Source of the DNA: Riemerella columbina DSM 16469
Lineage (GTDB): Bacteria; Bacteroidota; Bacteroidia; Flavobacteriales; Weeksellaceae
Direction of reading: 5' to 3'
DNA: 64,000 bases
Assembly: GCF_000374405.1 (NCBI RefSeq)
Contig: NZ_KB894217.1
Location: forward strand, 24,619 to 88,618
Below, piece after piece: positions 11,682 to 20,292 of this stretch (position 1 is its first letter; each line of letters starts with the position of its first letter). A model generated the notes under the pieces. It was not told the DNA's origin and did not search any database. It saw only the letters and a program-made list of their open reading frames with translations. A program made the translations under genes and the position numbers.

Positions 11682-11720
11682 AAAAGGTTAAAGTAGATAT
11701 AAACCAAGCTTTAACCTTTT
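11682..11720 (-). terminator. rpoD terminator
   Basis: AAAAGGTTAAAG at 11682-11693 pairs with CTTTAACCTTTT at 11709-11720, with a T-rich tail on the minus strand. It ends rpoD transcripts just before the rpe upstream region. Confidence 0.85.
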
Positions 11721-11730
11721 TTTTTTGAGA

Positions 11731-12597
11731 TTACTTTCCTAAATAAGATTTTAGAATTTTACTTCTAGAATTATGTTTTAGTCTTTTGATTGCTTTTTCT
11801 TTAATTTGTCTTACACGCTCTCTTGTTAAGTCAAATGTTTCACCTATTTCCTCTAAAGTCATTGGGTGTTTACCATTAAGCCCAAAATAAAGTCTTACTA
11901 AATCTGCTTCTCTAGGGGTAAGGGTTTGAAGCGCTCTTTCAATTTCAATTTGAAGAGATTCTAGCATCAATTCCTTATCTGGACTTGGGGACTCACCAGA
12001 ACGCAATACATCGTAAAGGTTAGAATCTTCACCTTCTACCAATGGGGCATCCATAGAAAGGTGTCTTCCGCTGTTTTTCATAGACTCTTTTATGTCCTCT
12101 TCACTCATATCCAAAACCTCTGCTAATTCTTCTGGGGATGGTGGTCTTTCGTTTTCTTGTTCTAGATGAGCATAGGCTTTATTGATCTTATTGATAGAAC
12201 CAATTTTGTTGAGTGGTAATCTTACAATTCTAGATTGTTCTGCCAAAGCTTGTAGAATAGATTGTCTAATCCACCACACGGCATAAGAAATGAATTTAAA
12301 TCCTCTGGTTTCATCATATCGTTTAGCCGCTTTCATCAGCCCTAGGTTACCTTCATTAATAAGGTCAGGAAGAGAAAGTCCTTGATTTTGATATTGTTTA
12401 GAAACTGAAACTACGAAACGCAAATTGGCTTTGATAAGTTTTTCGAGGGCAACTTTATCCCCAGCGCGGATACGCTGTGCGAGTTCTACTTCCTCATCGG
12501 CAGTAATTAAATCTACCTTACCAATTTCTTGTAAATACTTATCCAGAGAGGCGGTCTCTCTGTTTGTTACCTGTTTTGTAATCTTTAGTTGTCTCAT
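11731..12597 (-). CDS. rpoD: primary RNA polymerase sigma factor (sigma-A)
   Basis: Directs RNA polymerase to TTG/TAnnTTTG promoters. At 288 aa it lacks region 1.1 and the long spacer of proteobacterial RpoD, which is normal for Bacteroidota. Region 1.2/2.1 is [19 protein letters not shown]. Region 2.2-2.4 is [20 protein letters not shown] through [15 protein letters not shown]. Region 3 includes [11 protein letters not shown]. Region 4.2 has the helix-turn-helix [20 protein letters not shown]. All functional regions are intact. The gene is monocistronic. Confidence 0.97.
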   Translation of the reverse strand: MRQLKITKQVTNRETASLDKYLQEIGKVDLITADEEVELAQRIRAGDKVALEKLIKANLRFVVSVSKQYQNQGLSLPDLINEGNLGLMKAAKRYDETRGFKFISYAVWWIRQSILQALAEQSRIVRLPLNKIGSINKINKAYAHLEQENERPPSPEELAEVLDMSEEDIKESMKNSGRHLSMDAPLVEGEDSNLYDVLRSGESPSPDKELMLESLQIEIERALQTLTPREADLVRLYFGLNGKHPMTLEEIGETFDLTRERVRQIKEKAIKRLKHNSRSKILKSYLGK

Positions 12598-12737
12598 AAT
12601 CTATTATCGCTCGAAAAAAGAGTTTATACTAAGTTATACGAACAAAAAGTATAAAAGGTTACAATATGTTTATGGAAATATTTTATGAAAAATGATAATT
12701 AAAAATTTATGTTTAATTTTACCTCAAATAAAAAATT

Positions 12738-13573
12738 ATGTTCAAATCATCTAATTTTTTTGTGGTATGGTTGATGTTTTTAAGTGGAATGCTATTTTCG
12801 CAACATCATCGTTTTGTTTATGAAGTTACTTTTAAACCAGATTCTACTTCTACTGAAGTTACAACAGAACATTATATGTTGGATATAGATTCTGAAAAAC
12901 TTTGGTATTTTAATGAAATTTATGCCCAAAATGATTCTTTGGTGGTAAATAAAAATCAGTTTGGATTTGATGGTTTTAAGCTTACAGACTTTGTTATTCG
13001 GGACTTAAAGACTCCAGAATATAATGTATATCAATATATTGGCGATATCAATGTATATCGCACAACAAGAACGCCACAATTCAAATGGGAACTTGGAAAT
13101 GAAGTGAAAGAGGTTGGTGGATTAAAAGTTCAGAATGCGTATACCAATTTTGGAGGTAGAGTATGGGAAGCTTGGTCTTGTAATGATATCATGTTGCCTT
13201 ATGGTCCTTACTTATTTAGTGGTTTGCCAGGCTTAATAATTGAGTTAAAGGACACTAAAAATAATTATCAATTTAAACTGATTAAGAGTATTAATCAATA
13301 CGATGATTATGGCAGAGTTACTATGGCACAGCAGGCTAAAATAGCGATTGAGGTGAGCTCAAAACAATTATTAAAATTAAAAAAGGAGCATTACTATAAT
13401 CCTTTTAAATCTATTTTAAATGGTAATTTGGAAATACCAGAAGGGAATCGCTACGCTTAGAAGATGGTACTATTATTAATAAAGATCAATTAAAACCTGC
13501 GGAAGAAAAAGAACGCCAAAAGATAAGGGCTAAAAACAACCCAATAGAGCTAGATCAGGCTGTGAAGTATTAA
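12738..13573 (+). pseudogene. GLPGLI family secreted protein, frameshifted
   Basis: The first frame (12738-13460, 240 aa) has a signal peptide (MFKSSNFFVVWLMFLSGMLF, then SQ) and the signature GLPGLI at residues 162-167. It then ends abruptly at a TAG at 13458-13460. From 13448 the -1 frame continues in phase with typical family sequence, contains NNPIELDQA, and stops at 13571-13573. The full product would be about 278 aa, the usual length. One missing G in the run at 13443-13445 explains the break. GLPGLI proteins are secreted Bacteroidota proteins of unknown function. Whether the break is real or a sequencing error cannot be told here. Confidence 0.85.
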
Positions 13574-13578
13574 AATTT

Positions 13579-13743
13579 ATGAGATTTTTAGATATTATAA
13601 TCAAAATTATTTTTGTTCTTGGGGTGATTTATTTCGTCTATCCGATAGTTATTTTATTAAGTCGTGGTCCATTAGGGAATGATATTTATTGGATTATGGC
13701 ATTAATTGTTTTGTGTGTAATTAATAAAATGCTAAAAAAATAA
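13579..13743 (+). CDS. small two-helix membrane protein, 54 aa
   Basis: An ATG at 13579, five bases after the restored stop of the GLPGLI gene, opens a frame of 54 codons ending TAA at 13741-13743. Two hydrophobic segments (about residues 6-27, ending VYPIVILL, and 36-48, IYWIMALIVLCVI) flank a short SRGPLGND turn. The tail NKMLKK is basic. No family is recognised. Position right behind the GLPGLI gene and in front of a terminator supports expression as the second gene of that unit. Confidence 0.55.
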   Translation: MRFLDIIIKIIFVLGVIYFVYPIVILLSRGPLGNDIYWIMALIVLCVINKMLKK

Positions 13744-13769
13744 AAAACCTCCCTAAAAAGAGAGGTTTT
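13744..13769. terminator. terminator between the small membrane gene and tRNA-Arg
   Basis: AAAACCTC (13744-13751) pairs with GAGGTTTT (13762-13769). The minus-strand side has the longer T run, so it probably ends the tRNA transcript as well as the plus-strand unit. Confidence 0.75.
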
Positions 13770-13773
13770 AAAG

Positions 13774-13847
13774 TGAACGCGGAAGGAGTCGAACCCTCAA
13801 CCTTCAGAGCCGTAATCTGACGCTCTATCCAATTGAGCTACGCGTCC
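13774..13847 (-). tRNA. tRNA-Arg (anticodon ACG)
   Basis: 74 nt on the minus strand. The acceptor stem is GGACGCG with CGCGTTC, the D arm has AGCTCAATTGGATAGAGC, and the anticodon stem is TCAGA/TCTGA around loop TTACGGC, giving anticodon ACG. The T arm contains GGTTCGACTCC. The 3' CCA is not encoded, as usual in this phylum. The anticodon A34 would need deamination to inosine by TadA. Confidence 0.95.
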
Positions 13848-13891
13848 GTTTTGAGATTGCAAATATATAAAAATTTTTAATATTATAAATA

Positions 13892-14938
13892 ATGAAATCT
13901 AATTTTTTTTTAGGACTAATAGTTTTAGGACTGGTTTCTTGTAAAAAATCGCCGACTTTGGATATTGCAGAGTCCATTAAAATCTCTCAAAATCTAAGTT
14001 ATGAAGATGCTCAGAGTTATCTTAAAGTAAATTCAGGAAATTTATCTTTTCAAATTCCGAAATCTAAGTTGCCATTAAAAAAAGTCATCTTGCTGAATGC
14101 GACTATGGTAGGCTATATGGCGAGTTTAGATTTGGAACAACAGATTGTAGGCATCACGAGTCCAGAGTATATTTATTCCAAGAGAATTCATCAATTATTA
14201 GATAAAGGCTCAATAAAAGTGGTAGGCAATGACCAAAAGTACGACATAGAACAAATCCTAGCCCTAAAGCCAGATGCCATTATCACCAACCATATTCCCA
14301 ATTTTCAAAATACTTACGATATCCTCAAAAAAAATGGTATTGCAGTAATTTTTCTTAATGAATATACTGAGCCTACACCATTAGAAAAGTCAGCGTATAT
14401 TAAGTTTTTTGGTCGACTATTCGGTGTTGAGGAAAAAGCCAATGCGATTTATCAGGAGATTGAAACGCATTACCAAGACTTAAAACAAAAGGCAGAACAT
14501 CAGTCGGAACAGCCTTATGTTTTATCAAATGAAATGTATGGCAACCAATGGTTTATACCCGGTAATTCTACTTTCGTCGCGCAATATTATAAGGATGCAG
14601 GAAGTCGGTATGTTTTCAATGATTTAAACTCTAATAAAGCCGAACCTTTAAGTTTTGAAGAAGTTTATGCTAAAGCGGAATCTGCTCAATTTTGGGTTAA
14701 TCTTTCCAACCATACCACAAAAAAGGAATTGTTAATGGTCAATCCTGCGTATGCTAAAATGAAAGTATTTAACAATGGACAGCTCTATGGATTTGCCAAA
14801 CGGACAAGAGGTGCTGCCAATGATTATTTTGAAAGTGGGGTAGTGAGAGCGGATTGGGTGCTTCGGGATTATATTAAAATTTTTCATCCTCAATTATTAC
14901 CGAACGACACGCTGGTGTATATGAATCATTTAAAATAA
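13892..14938 (+). CDS. ABC-type metal-chelate/cobalamin substrate-binding lipoprotein
   Basis: 348 aa. The lipoprotein signal ends GLVSC with lipidated Cys17. The mature protein has the two-lobed periplasmic-binding pattern of the FepB/BtuF class: KKVILLNATMVGYMASLDLEQQIVGITSPEYIY in lobe one, DIEQILALKPDAIIT, a long backbone helix (NAIYQEIETHYQDLKQKAE), and a second lobe with PLSFEEVYAKAESAQFWVNL. It likely captures an iron siderophore or corrinoid in the periplasm. No permease or ATPase gene is adjacent, so the cognate transporter must be elsewhere and the ligand is open. Confidence 0.85.
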   Translation: MKSNFFLGLIVLGLVSCKKSPTLDIAESIKISQNLSYEDAQSYLKVNSGNLSFQIPKSKLPLKKVILLNATMVGYMASLDLEQQIVGITSPEYIYSKRIHQLLDKGSIKVVGNDQKYDIEQILALKPDAIITNHIPNFQNTYDILKKNGIAVIFLNEYTEPTPLEKSAYIKFFGRLFGVEEKANAIYQEIETHYQDLKQKAEHQSEQPYVLSNEMYGNQWFIPGNSTFVAQYYKDAGSRYVFNDLNSNKAEPLSFEEVYAKAESAQFWVNLSNHTTKKELLMVNPAYAKMKVFNNGQLYGFAKRTRGAANDYFESGVVRADWVLRDYIKIFHPQLLPNDTLVYMNHLK

Positions 14939-14949
14939 TTGGAATACCT

Positions 14950-14957
14950 TATCTTTG
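14950..14957 (+). promoter_or_regulatory. promoter -7 box of the DUF4268 gene
   Basis: TATCTTTG at 14950-14957, 31 bases before the ATG at 14989. Confidence 0.5.
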
Positions 14958-14988
14958 TCGCTTTTAATAAAGGTTAAAATAATCATCC

Positions 14989-15417
14989 ATGTTTAGTAAA
15001 CACGAAGCGGCACAACTAAAGAAGGAATTTTGGATTGCATTTGGAAAGTCTTTTCCTAGAAAATGGTTGCTCTATAATACCAAAGTGAAGGATATGGCTT
15101 TTAAATTCCGAGCAGAGCGAAAATTTGCAGAAGTGAGTTTGGATATTGAAATGAAAGACGAACTATTTCGTAATGCGTATTTTGAAAAAATGCAGTCGTT
15201 GGAAAGTATTTTGGAAGAGGCTTTAGGCGAAGTTTATTTTGATGAATTTTACACGCTAGAGAATCAAAAAGTCATCAGTAGGGTATGGGTGAGATTAGAT
15301 GATGTAAGTATTTACAATAAAGCCACTTGGCAACAAATATTTGAATTTTTTGTTGAGAAAATGCAGGCTTTTGAAACGGTCTATTACGAATATGAAGACT
15401 TTATAAAAGCTATTTAA
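14989..15417 (+). CDS. DUF4268 domain protein
   Basis: 142 aa, cytosolic, no signal or membrane segment. Sequence such as LKKEFWIAFGKSFPRKW near the start and a long charged helix with ERKFAEVSLDIEMKD resemble the stand-alone DUF4268 proteins common in flavobacteria. That domain has been noted beside restriction and nuclease-like proteins, but no function is established. Its 3' end overlaps the convergent DNA glycosylase gene by four bases. Confidence 0.7.
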   Translation: MFSKHEAAQLKKEFWIAFGKSFPRKWLLYNTKVKDMAFKFRAERKFAEVSLDIEMKDELFRNAYFEKMQSLESILEEALGEVYFDEFYTLENQKVISRVWVRLDDVSIYNKATWQQIFEFFVEKMQAFETVYYEYEDFIKAI

Positions 15418-15902
15418 AGGTACTTTAAAATTTCTCGCCATTGGCTGAGTTTTTCTTCGTAGGGCATCGTGTGCAATGGACTGGTAGAAGGTAAATAGAA
15501 TATTGGTAATATATAGTTTTTACCCAAAATTTTTGTAGTCGTATTAAAGGCTTTTTTACCATTACAAAATACCGCTTTAATGTTAGGGTAATCTTCAAGT
15601 AGTGTACTGATATTTTGAACAGATTCATTTTTAATTGTGGCATCTAGGCTACCTTTTCTTTCGCAACTTTCGATGATGTCCCAAAGGGCAATATGGTGTT
15701 TTTTAAGCCATACAATCCGTTGTTGATAATCGGTGTTATAAGGTTCGGACAATAAATCTGAAATGATATTCCAAAACTTATTTTGAGGATGTGCATAGTA
15801 TTGGTTTTCCTCTAATGATTTTTTACCTGGAATAGACCCTAAAATTAAAATTTTTGAGGTGGTATCCATAATCGGTTTAAAACTTGAAATTCGTGAGGAC
15901 AT
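15414..15902 (-). CDS. DNA-deoxyinosine/uracil glycosylase (UDG superfamily)
   Basis: Base-excision repair enzyme that removes deaminated bases. The 162-aa protein has the motif-A region ILGSIPGKKSLEENQYYAHP (residues 20-39) followed by NKFW, a central VFCNGKKAFNTT strand-turn, and motif B LPSTSPLH (137-144). The pattern fits the hypoxanthine-DNA glycosylase branch (family 6) better than family 1 Ung. It is the last gene of the gldC-led operon, 4 bases after the preceding secreted-protein gene. Confidence 0.85.
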   Translation of the reverse strand: MSSRISSFKPIMDTTSKILILGSIPGKKSLEENQYYAHPQNKFWNIISDLLSEPYNTDYQQRIVWLKKHHIALWDIIESCERKGSLDATIKNESVQNISTLLEDYPNIKAVFCNGKKAFNTTTKILGKNYILPIFYLPSTSPLHTMPYEEKLSQWREILKYL

Positions 15903-15906
15903 TTTA

Positions 15907-16677
15907 TTAATAATCTACTTCTATATGATCCATTTTTCCCATTATAAAAAAGAAATTATCTAAATATTCTGTACTGGGAGGCGTTTCGTATTCTTTTTCT
16001 AAATCTCTTTTTTGCTTTGGGGTTAAATGTTTTGTAGCTTCTTTTGATAGTTCCATTTCTTTATCATTTTTCCAAGATTCTAAATACTCGTTAACTGCTT
16101 TTTTATACTCTGGCGATTTTTTAAAGGCTAGAAACTGCTTTATTTTAAATTGATAAAATTCATCTTTATTGAGATCTTTAGTCTTTGTAACATGATCATT
16201 TTTAATCGTAACCAATTTATACTGACTATAAATTGATGCATAACCGAAATTAATAAATTCTTCTAATTCTCCTGTTGGAATAACTAATATACCGTTATAA
16301 TTAATATTTACTTTTTGAGTTCCAAATAACTCTTTAAAAACGGATATATATTCTCTTTCTTCAGAATCAAGGTTGGGAACTTTTATATCAACTAAATTTA
16401 ATTGGTTATTTTTCAGCTCCAATGTAGCTATATAGCCTCTATAATTACCAGTTGAGAATGGTAGTGGAAATTCAGGATTAATGTGTTTGTTTAACATTTC
16501 AATTTTTCCACTATAAATAGGATGAAACTCTGGATGCTTTTCAAAATAGCGTTCCATAGGACTGTTTAGCAAATCGTATTTTTTACCATCAATAATAATT
16601 TTATCGGGAGCTTGGGCGGTAGCAAACACCTTAGTTAAAGCTAATATTAGAAATAAAAATAATAATTTAATTTTCAT
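15907..16677 (-). CDS. secreted hypothetical protein
   Basis: 256 aa with a signal peptide (MKIKLLFLFLILALTKVFATAQA). The mature part is hydrophilic with mixed strand and helix, including LNSPMERYFEKHPEFHPIYSG and a Lys/Glu-rich C-terminus (LTPKQKRDLEKEYETPPS). No family is recognised. Its ATG overlaps the restored stop of the upstream membrane protein gene (ATGAAAATTAA), so the two are probably translationally coupled and may act together at the envelope. Confidence 0.75.
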   Translation of the reverse strand: MKIKLLFLFLILALTKVFATAQAPDKIIIDGKKYDLLNSPMERYFEKHPEFHPIYSGKIEMLNKHINPEFPLPFSTGNYRGYIATLELKNNQLNLVDIKVPNLDSEEREYISVFKELFGTQKVNINYNGILVIPTGELEEFINFGYASIYSQYKLVTIKNDHVTKTKDLNKDEFYQFKIKQFLAFKKSPEYKKAVNEYLESWKNDKEMELSKEATKHLTPKQKRDLEKEYETPPSTEYLDNFFFIMGKMDHIEVDY

Positions 16678-17204
16678 CAGATTGTGGTGTTACATTTTGT
16701 TTATAAAGCAATTTACCAATGCGGTGTTGAAATATGATAAATACTACCTACCAGTACTTTTATCAATGAAGTATAAAATTCGGATGTTAAACCTAAAGTA
16801 TTATAATCATCTAAAGTAGAACGCATTAAACTTTTAAGCTCTAATAATTGATAGATATAATTGATGGTTTCAGGAATGGCTTCAAAAAGCATTAAGATAC
16901 CAATAGACAGAATAGCAATTTGCAATAGGCTTTCCATATTTAGTTTTTCAATATTGATATTTTCATCTAGAAACTTTTTTGGTTTTATTTTATTAATGAT
17001 AATATCAGGGTTGCTCACTAAAAGATAAAAAGCGCCGTACAGAAATAATATGGATACGAGTAAATATCCTGCCGATATCAAAAAACTATTATCAGAAGAA
17101 AATATCAACTTAATAATGGTTTGAAAGGTGCCAATAGCTAATTGAACCACTATATATAACCCAATGGCACTAAACAGAATACGGAGGAGGTTTTTGATTT
17201 TCAT
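16667..17204 (-). pseudogene. four-helix membrane protein, frameshifted near its end
   Basis: The first frame (17204-16713, 163 aa) has transmembrane segments near 10-32, 41-62 and 90-112. It then enters a fourth helix (SLIKVLV) and switches to unrelated sequence ending STPHW. In the +1 frame the helix continues VVFIIFQHRIGKLLYKQ and runs to a TAA at 16669-16667. That stop overlaps the ATG of the next gene, the arrangement expected for coupled genes. One extra G in the doublets at 16747-16752 explains the break. The family is not recognised. It may be real decay or a base-calling error. Confidence 0.75.
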
Positions 17205-17222
17205 AAGGTTGCTTTTTTAATT

Positions 17223-17771
17223 TTACTCTCGAATGACTTTTATCCTATTATCGTGCCATATTCTAATGATAGAGGAGGCGTCCCATTCAGAGGGTTGATT
17301 ATTTTTATCTTCAACTACAAAATCTACGGCTTGTTTTAATGTTTTATTAATATCGGCAAAGCATTTCGGGCTTTTATCGCCAGAGAAATTGGCAGAGGTA
17401 GAAACTAAAGGGACATTGATTTTTCTTATCAATTGTTGGCACCATTTATCCTTTACCACTCGAATGCCTATGCTGCCATCTTTGGCTAATAAGTTTTTGG
17501 CTATTCCTTTGGGTTGGTCGTAGATAATGGTCACGGGCTTTTCGCTTAAATCTATAATTTCCCAAGCCATTTCTGGTACTTCTACCAAAGATTGTAATCG
17601 CTGGTCACTATCCACCAAAATAATCATCGGTTTTGAGGCTTCTCTTTTTTTGATTTGGTAGATTTTTTCTACCGCATCAGCGTTGGTGGCATCGCATCCA
17701 ATACCCCAAATGGTGTCCGTAGGGTAAAGGATGATGCCCCCAGAACTGATGATTTCTACAATTTCGTCCAT
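17223..17771 (-). CDS. tsaC: L-threonylcarbamoyladenylate synthase (Sua5/YrdC/TsaC family)
   Basis: Makes threonylcarbamoyl-AMP from threonine, bicarbonate and ATP for the t6A37 modification of ANN-decoding tRNAs. The 182-aa protein shows the YrdC-fold signatures: GGIILYPTDTIWGIGCDATN (residues 11-30), IYQIKKREASKPMIILV with the Lys-Arg pair that binds ATP, GSIGIRVVKDKW, and PLVSTSANFSGDKSPK. Size matches TsaC (no Sua5 C-terminal domain). It follows gldC by three bases in the same operon. Confidence 0.92.
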   Translation of the reverse strand: MDEIVEIISSGGIILYPTDTIWGIGCDATNADAVEKIYQIKKREASKPMIILVDSDQRLQSLVEVPEMAWEIIDLSEKPVTIIYDQPKGIAKNLLAKDGSIGIRVVKDKWCQQLIRKINVPLVSTSANFSGDKSPKCFADINKTLKQAVDFVVEDKNNQPSEWDASSIIRIWHDNRIKVIRE

Positions 17772-17774
17772 AGA

Positions 17775-18101
17775 CTACATTTTTATTGCCGATTTTACTG
17801 CAAATTCCTCTGCTTTTTCCTCAAGCCAAGCGGCTACATCGTCTTCGCCTGTGGCTCTTTGATAGGTGTGTCCTAGCGATACTAAGATTTGATGGAAAAA
17901 ACGCTTCATTTCGTCTACGGGCATTTCTTTAGTCCAAAGGTCTATTCTTAAGGCTTCTTTGGCTTTATCGTCCCATACGGAAATCATAGCGGCTTTGGTT
18001 TCTTGGTTTTCTACACCACCGTCTTGAGCATTCCAGCTGAGTTTTTCAGGGATATGGTTTTCGTCTAATTCTACATTAATGGTAATCTGTGTCTTTCTCA
18101 T
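17775..18101 (-). CDS. gldC: gliding motility protein GldC
   Basis: 108 aa, cytosolic-looking, no signal peptide. It matches the GldC family in length and in features such as ITINVELDENHIPEKLSWNA, AAMISVWDDKAKEALRIDLW and MPVDEMKRFFHQILVSLGHTY. In Flavobacterium johnsoniae gldB and gldC are neighbours, and GldC increases gliding efficiency but is not essential. Here it heads an operon with tsaC, a membrane protein, a secreted protein and a DNA glycosylase. It is separated from gldB by a 263-bp gap holding a tandem repeat. Confidence 0.92.
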   Translation of the reverse strand: MRKTQITINVELDENHIPEKLSWNAQDGGVENQETKAAMISVWDDKAKEALRIDLWTKEMPVDEMKRFFHQILVSLGHTYQRATGEDDVAAWLEEKAEEFAVKSAIKM

Positions 18102-18168
18102 AATATGTTTATATTTTTCTATTCTTTTTTAGTTAATTTAATTCTTTTTTTGCGATATTGATAATTTT

Positions 18169-18354
18169 ATGGGTTGCCCTTATCATTCTTCTATCGCCCA
18201 GTCTATTTTCTTATTTTTAATCAATTTTATGTATTGCCCGTTGCGATTCTTCTATTGCTCCGCATCATTCTTGTATTGCCCCATTAATTTTTGGGTTGCC
18301 CCAAGCCGTTGGTCTATTGCCCATGGTCGTTTTTCTGTTGCCCCGCATTATTAT
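18169..18354. repeat. degenerate 21-bp tandem repeat between gldB and gldC
   Basis: Nine units: eight of exactly 21 bp and one of 18 bp (18211-18228). Eight units carry a core close to TTGCCC (plus-strand consensus roughly TNTATTGCCCC, then about ten variable bases ending T-rich). Because the spacing is a multiple of three, one plus-strand frame stays open across it and encodes imperfect heptads (YCPxxF-like). I do not think this is a gene, since it has no ribosome-binding context and lies antisense to gldBC. Confidence 0.8.
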
Positions 18355-18364
18355 AAGTCGGTGG

Positions 18365-19345
18365 TTATTCGCCTTTATATTTTGATTGTTTTAAAATGTC
18401 CTCGCCCTTAGTTTTTAAAATAAATTCGGCTAGCGAAGTATCTGGAAGTTGTTTAAAATACGCTCTACATATTTGCCATCCGATAAATACGCCTGCTCTT
18501 GGTGCAGATTCGTTATCGATTTCGGTATAGAATTTTGAAAATGGTGCAGGGGCTAAAAATCGCTCAATCAGCCGAGCATCATCGCTAAAAAGTAAATCGT
18601 TTTCCACAAAATAATTCCAAATATTGGCTTCGTTTGCTTTTGCCCAAGCTTCTTGTTCTGGGGAGTAACCGATTTTAAGAGCATCGCTGGTATTGGGTAG
18701 AAAAGCATCTTGAAGCATCATCAATTTTCCTTCGTACGCGATATCATCAATAAATTTTCTATGGGTTCTATCCAAAGGTACAATATGTTCTGCCAAGGCT
18801 CTAGAAACCGTAGGAATAAGGTTCTCAGGATTCATAGATTCTTGTAAATATAAATCTACACCTTGATAGTAGCGGTTGCCTTTTCCTATAAATGCAGCAA
18901 TGTCTATAAACAACCAATTTTCCTCTAGCTTGTAAAACACGGGGATTTCTACGCCCTGTACTGCCGATGAATAGAGGAATACTTTGGGCGCTACAAATTT
19001 TGGAAAATAGTATTGGATATGTGCAAATAAGGTGGCTAAATCTTTTTTAAGTTGAATTTCATTCAGTTGTTTTTTAGCCGTTTTATAGATTTCAATTTCT
19101 CGGGTATCTAAGCGTCTTTTAGCATAATCTTCATCGGAAACGGAGCCTTGGAACCACGGGTATTCTTTTTGAAACTCAGGCAAAGGGGTATGCGCATCAT
19201 AAAACGATTGCGAAATATCTACCAATTCAACGGGTGGTAAAGGCTGCTTGAGTTCAATATCCCAATTTTTAGTTTCCTTATTATGATTATGGCAAGATAG
19301 TGTCCATAGGGCTAAACTGAGCACCGAGTATTTGATTAATTTCAT
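18365..19345 (-). CDS. gldB: gliding motility lipoprotein GldB
   Basis: 326 aa from the ATG at 19345; a longer frame to 19450 adds 35 residues without sense, and the chosen start gives a clean lipoprotein signal, MKLIKYSVLSLALWTLSC (Cys18). The mature protein has the GldB features: DIAAFIGKGNRYYQGVDLYL, a long mostly helical domain, and RAGVFIGWQICRAYFK near the end, reminiscent of the DUF2268/HExxH-type fold but without a clear zinc motif. GldB is required for gliding in F. johnsoniae. It is divergent from nadE and upstream of gldC. Confidence 0.92.
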   Translation of the reverse strand: MKLIKYSVLSLALWTLSCHNHNKETKNWDIELKQPLPPVELVDISQSFYDAHTPLPEFQKEYPWFQGSVSDEDYAKRRLDTREIEIYKTAKKQLNEIQLKKDLATLFAHIQYYFPKFVAPKVFLYSSAVQGVEIPVFYKLEENWLFIDIAAFIGKGNRYYQGVDLYLQESMNPENLIPTVSRALAEHIVPLDRTHRKFIDDIAYEGKLMMLQDAFLPNTSDALKIGYSPEQEAWAKANEANIWNYFVENDLLFSDDARLIERFLAPAPFSKFYTEIDNESAPRAGVFIGWQICRAYFKQLPDTSLAEFILKTKGEDILKQSKYKGE

Positions 19346-19367
19346 ACTAAAAGTAGATTTTAAATGG

Positions 19368-19375
19368 CAAAAATA
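19368..19375 (-). promoter_or_regulatory. gldB promoter -7 box
   Basis: TATTTTTG on the minus strand, 22 bases before the ATG at 19345. Confidence 0.5.
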
Positions 19376-19449
19376 ATGAATTTTATATGCAAATAAAGGT
19401 GTAAGTTCAAAAAGTTCTGTAAATTTACCGCTGAATAAAATTTTAGACA

Positions 19450-20244
19450 ATGCAAACAGAAAAAATAATCCATCATATTGTAGGGTGGCTCAAAGATTAT
19501 GCTACTAAAGCCCGTGTAAAAGGTTATGTCATCGGTGTTTCAGGTGGTGTGGATTCTGGTGTGGTATCTACGCTTTGCGCGATGACGGGGCTTAAAACGC
19601 TTTTACTAGAAATGCCTATCCGCCAAAAAGAAGACCAAGTGAATAGAGCGTGGGAGCATATAGAAGACCTTAAAAAAAGATTTCCAAATAATGTGGAAGC
19701 GATGTCGGTAGATTTAACGCCTGCTTTCGAGGAACTCTATAAAACCTTTGATGTGGCAGATGAACTTTACCCCAATGAGCAATTGGCATTTGCTAATACT
19801 AGAAGCCGATTGAGAATGCTGACTTTATATTATTATGGTCAAATCAATGGACTGCTAGTCTGTGGAACGGGGAACAAAGTAGAAGATTTTGGAATTGGTT
19901 TTTATACCAAATATGGCGATGGCGGTGTAGATGTATCCCCCATTGCAGACCTTTACAAAACGGAAGTGTATGAGCTTTCCAGAGCCTTAAACTTAGTAAA
20001 GAGTATCCAAGAAGCCATTCCAACAGATGGACTTTGGGATACCGAAAGAACAGACGAACAACAGATTGGTGCGACTTACCCAGAATTAGAAAAAATTCAA
20101 AAAGAATACGGTACAAAAACGCTGGATGACTACACAGGAAGAGACAGAGAGGTGTACGAAATCTTCGATAGAATGCATAAAGCGGCACAACATAAGATTA
20201 ACCCAATCCCCATTTGTGATATTCCAGAAGATTGGAGAGATTAA
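19450..20244 (+). CDS. nadE: NH3-dependent NAD+ synthase
   Basis: Amidates deamido-NAD to NAD+ with ammonia and ATP. The 264-aa protein has the ATP-pyrophosphatase loop SGGVDSG at residues 31-37, NTRSRLRMLTLYYYGQINGLLVCGTGNKVED (substrate-binding region), and the GDGGVDVSPIADLYKTEVY segment. There is no N-terminal glutaminase domain, so ammonia is the nitrogen source. It is divergent from gldB, a neighbourhood seen in other flavobacteria. Confidence 0.95.
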   Translation: MQTEKIIHHIVGWLKDYATKARVKGYVIGVSGGVDSGVVSTLCAMTGLKTLLLEMPIRQKEDQVNRAWEHIEDLKKRFPNNVEAMSVDLTPAFEELYKTFDVADELYPNEQLAFANTRSRLRMLTLYYYGQINGLLVCGTGNKVEDFGIGFYTKYGDGGVDVSPIADLYKTEVYELSRALNLVKSIQEAIPTDGLWDTERTDEQQIGATYPELEKIQKEYGTKTLDDYTGRDREVYEIFDRMHKAAQHKINPIPICDIPEDWRD

Positions 20245-20261
20245 ACATTAAATAAAAATCT

Positions 20262-20269
20262 TACCTTTG
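20262..20269 (+). promoter_or_regulatory. porQ promoter -7 box
   Basis: TACCTTTG at 20262-20269, 23 bases before the TTG start of porQ. Confidence 0.5.
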
Positions 20270-20292
20270 TAGCACCAATTAATATTATTATT

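Noticed and set aside
18169-18411. 80-codon plus-strand ORF with heptad repeats between gldB and gldC
   Set aside because: It is open because the 21-bp repeat preserves frame; there is no promoter or ribosome-binding context, and it is antisense to the operon. Kept as a repeat, not a gene.
19346-19450. N-terminal extension of GldB
   Set aside because: It would remove the clear lipoprotein signal, overlaps the promoter box and reads as non-coding sequence.
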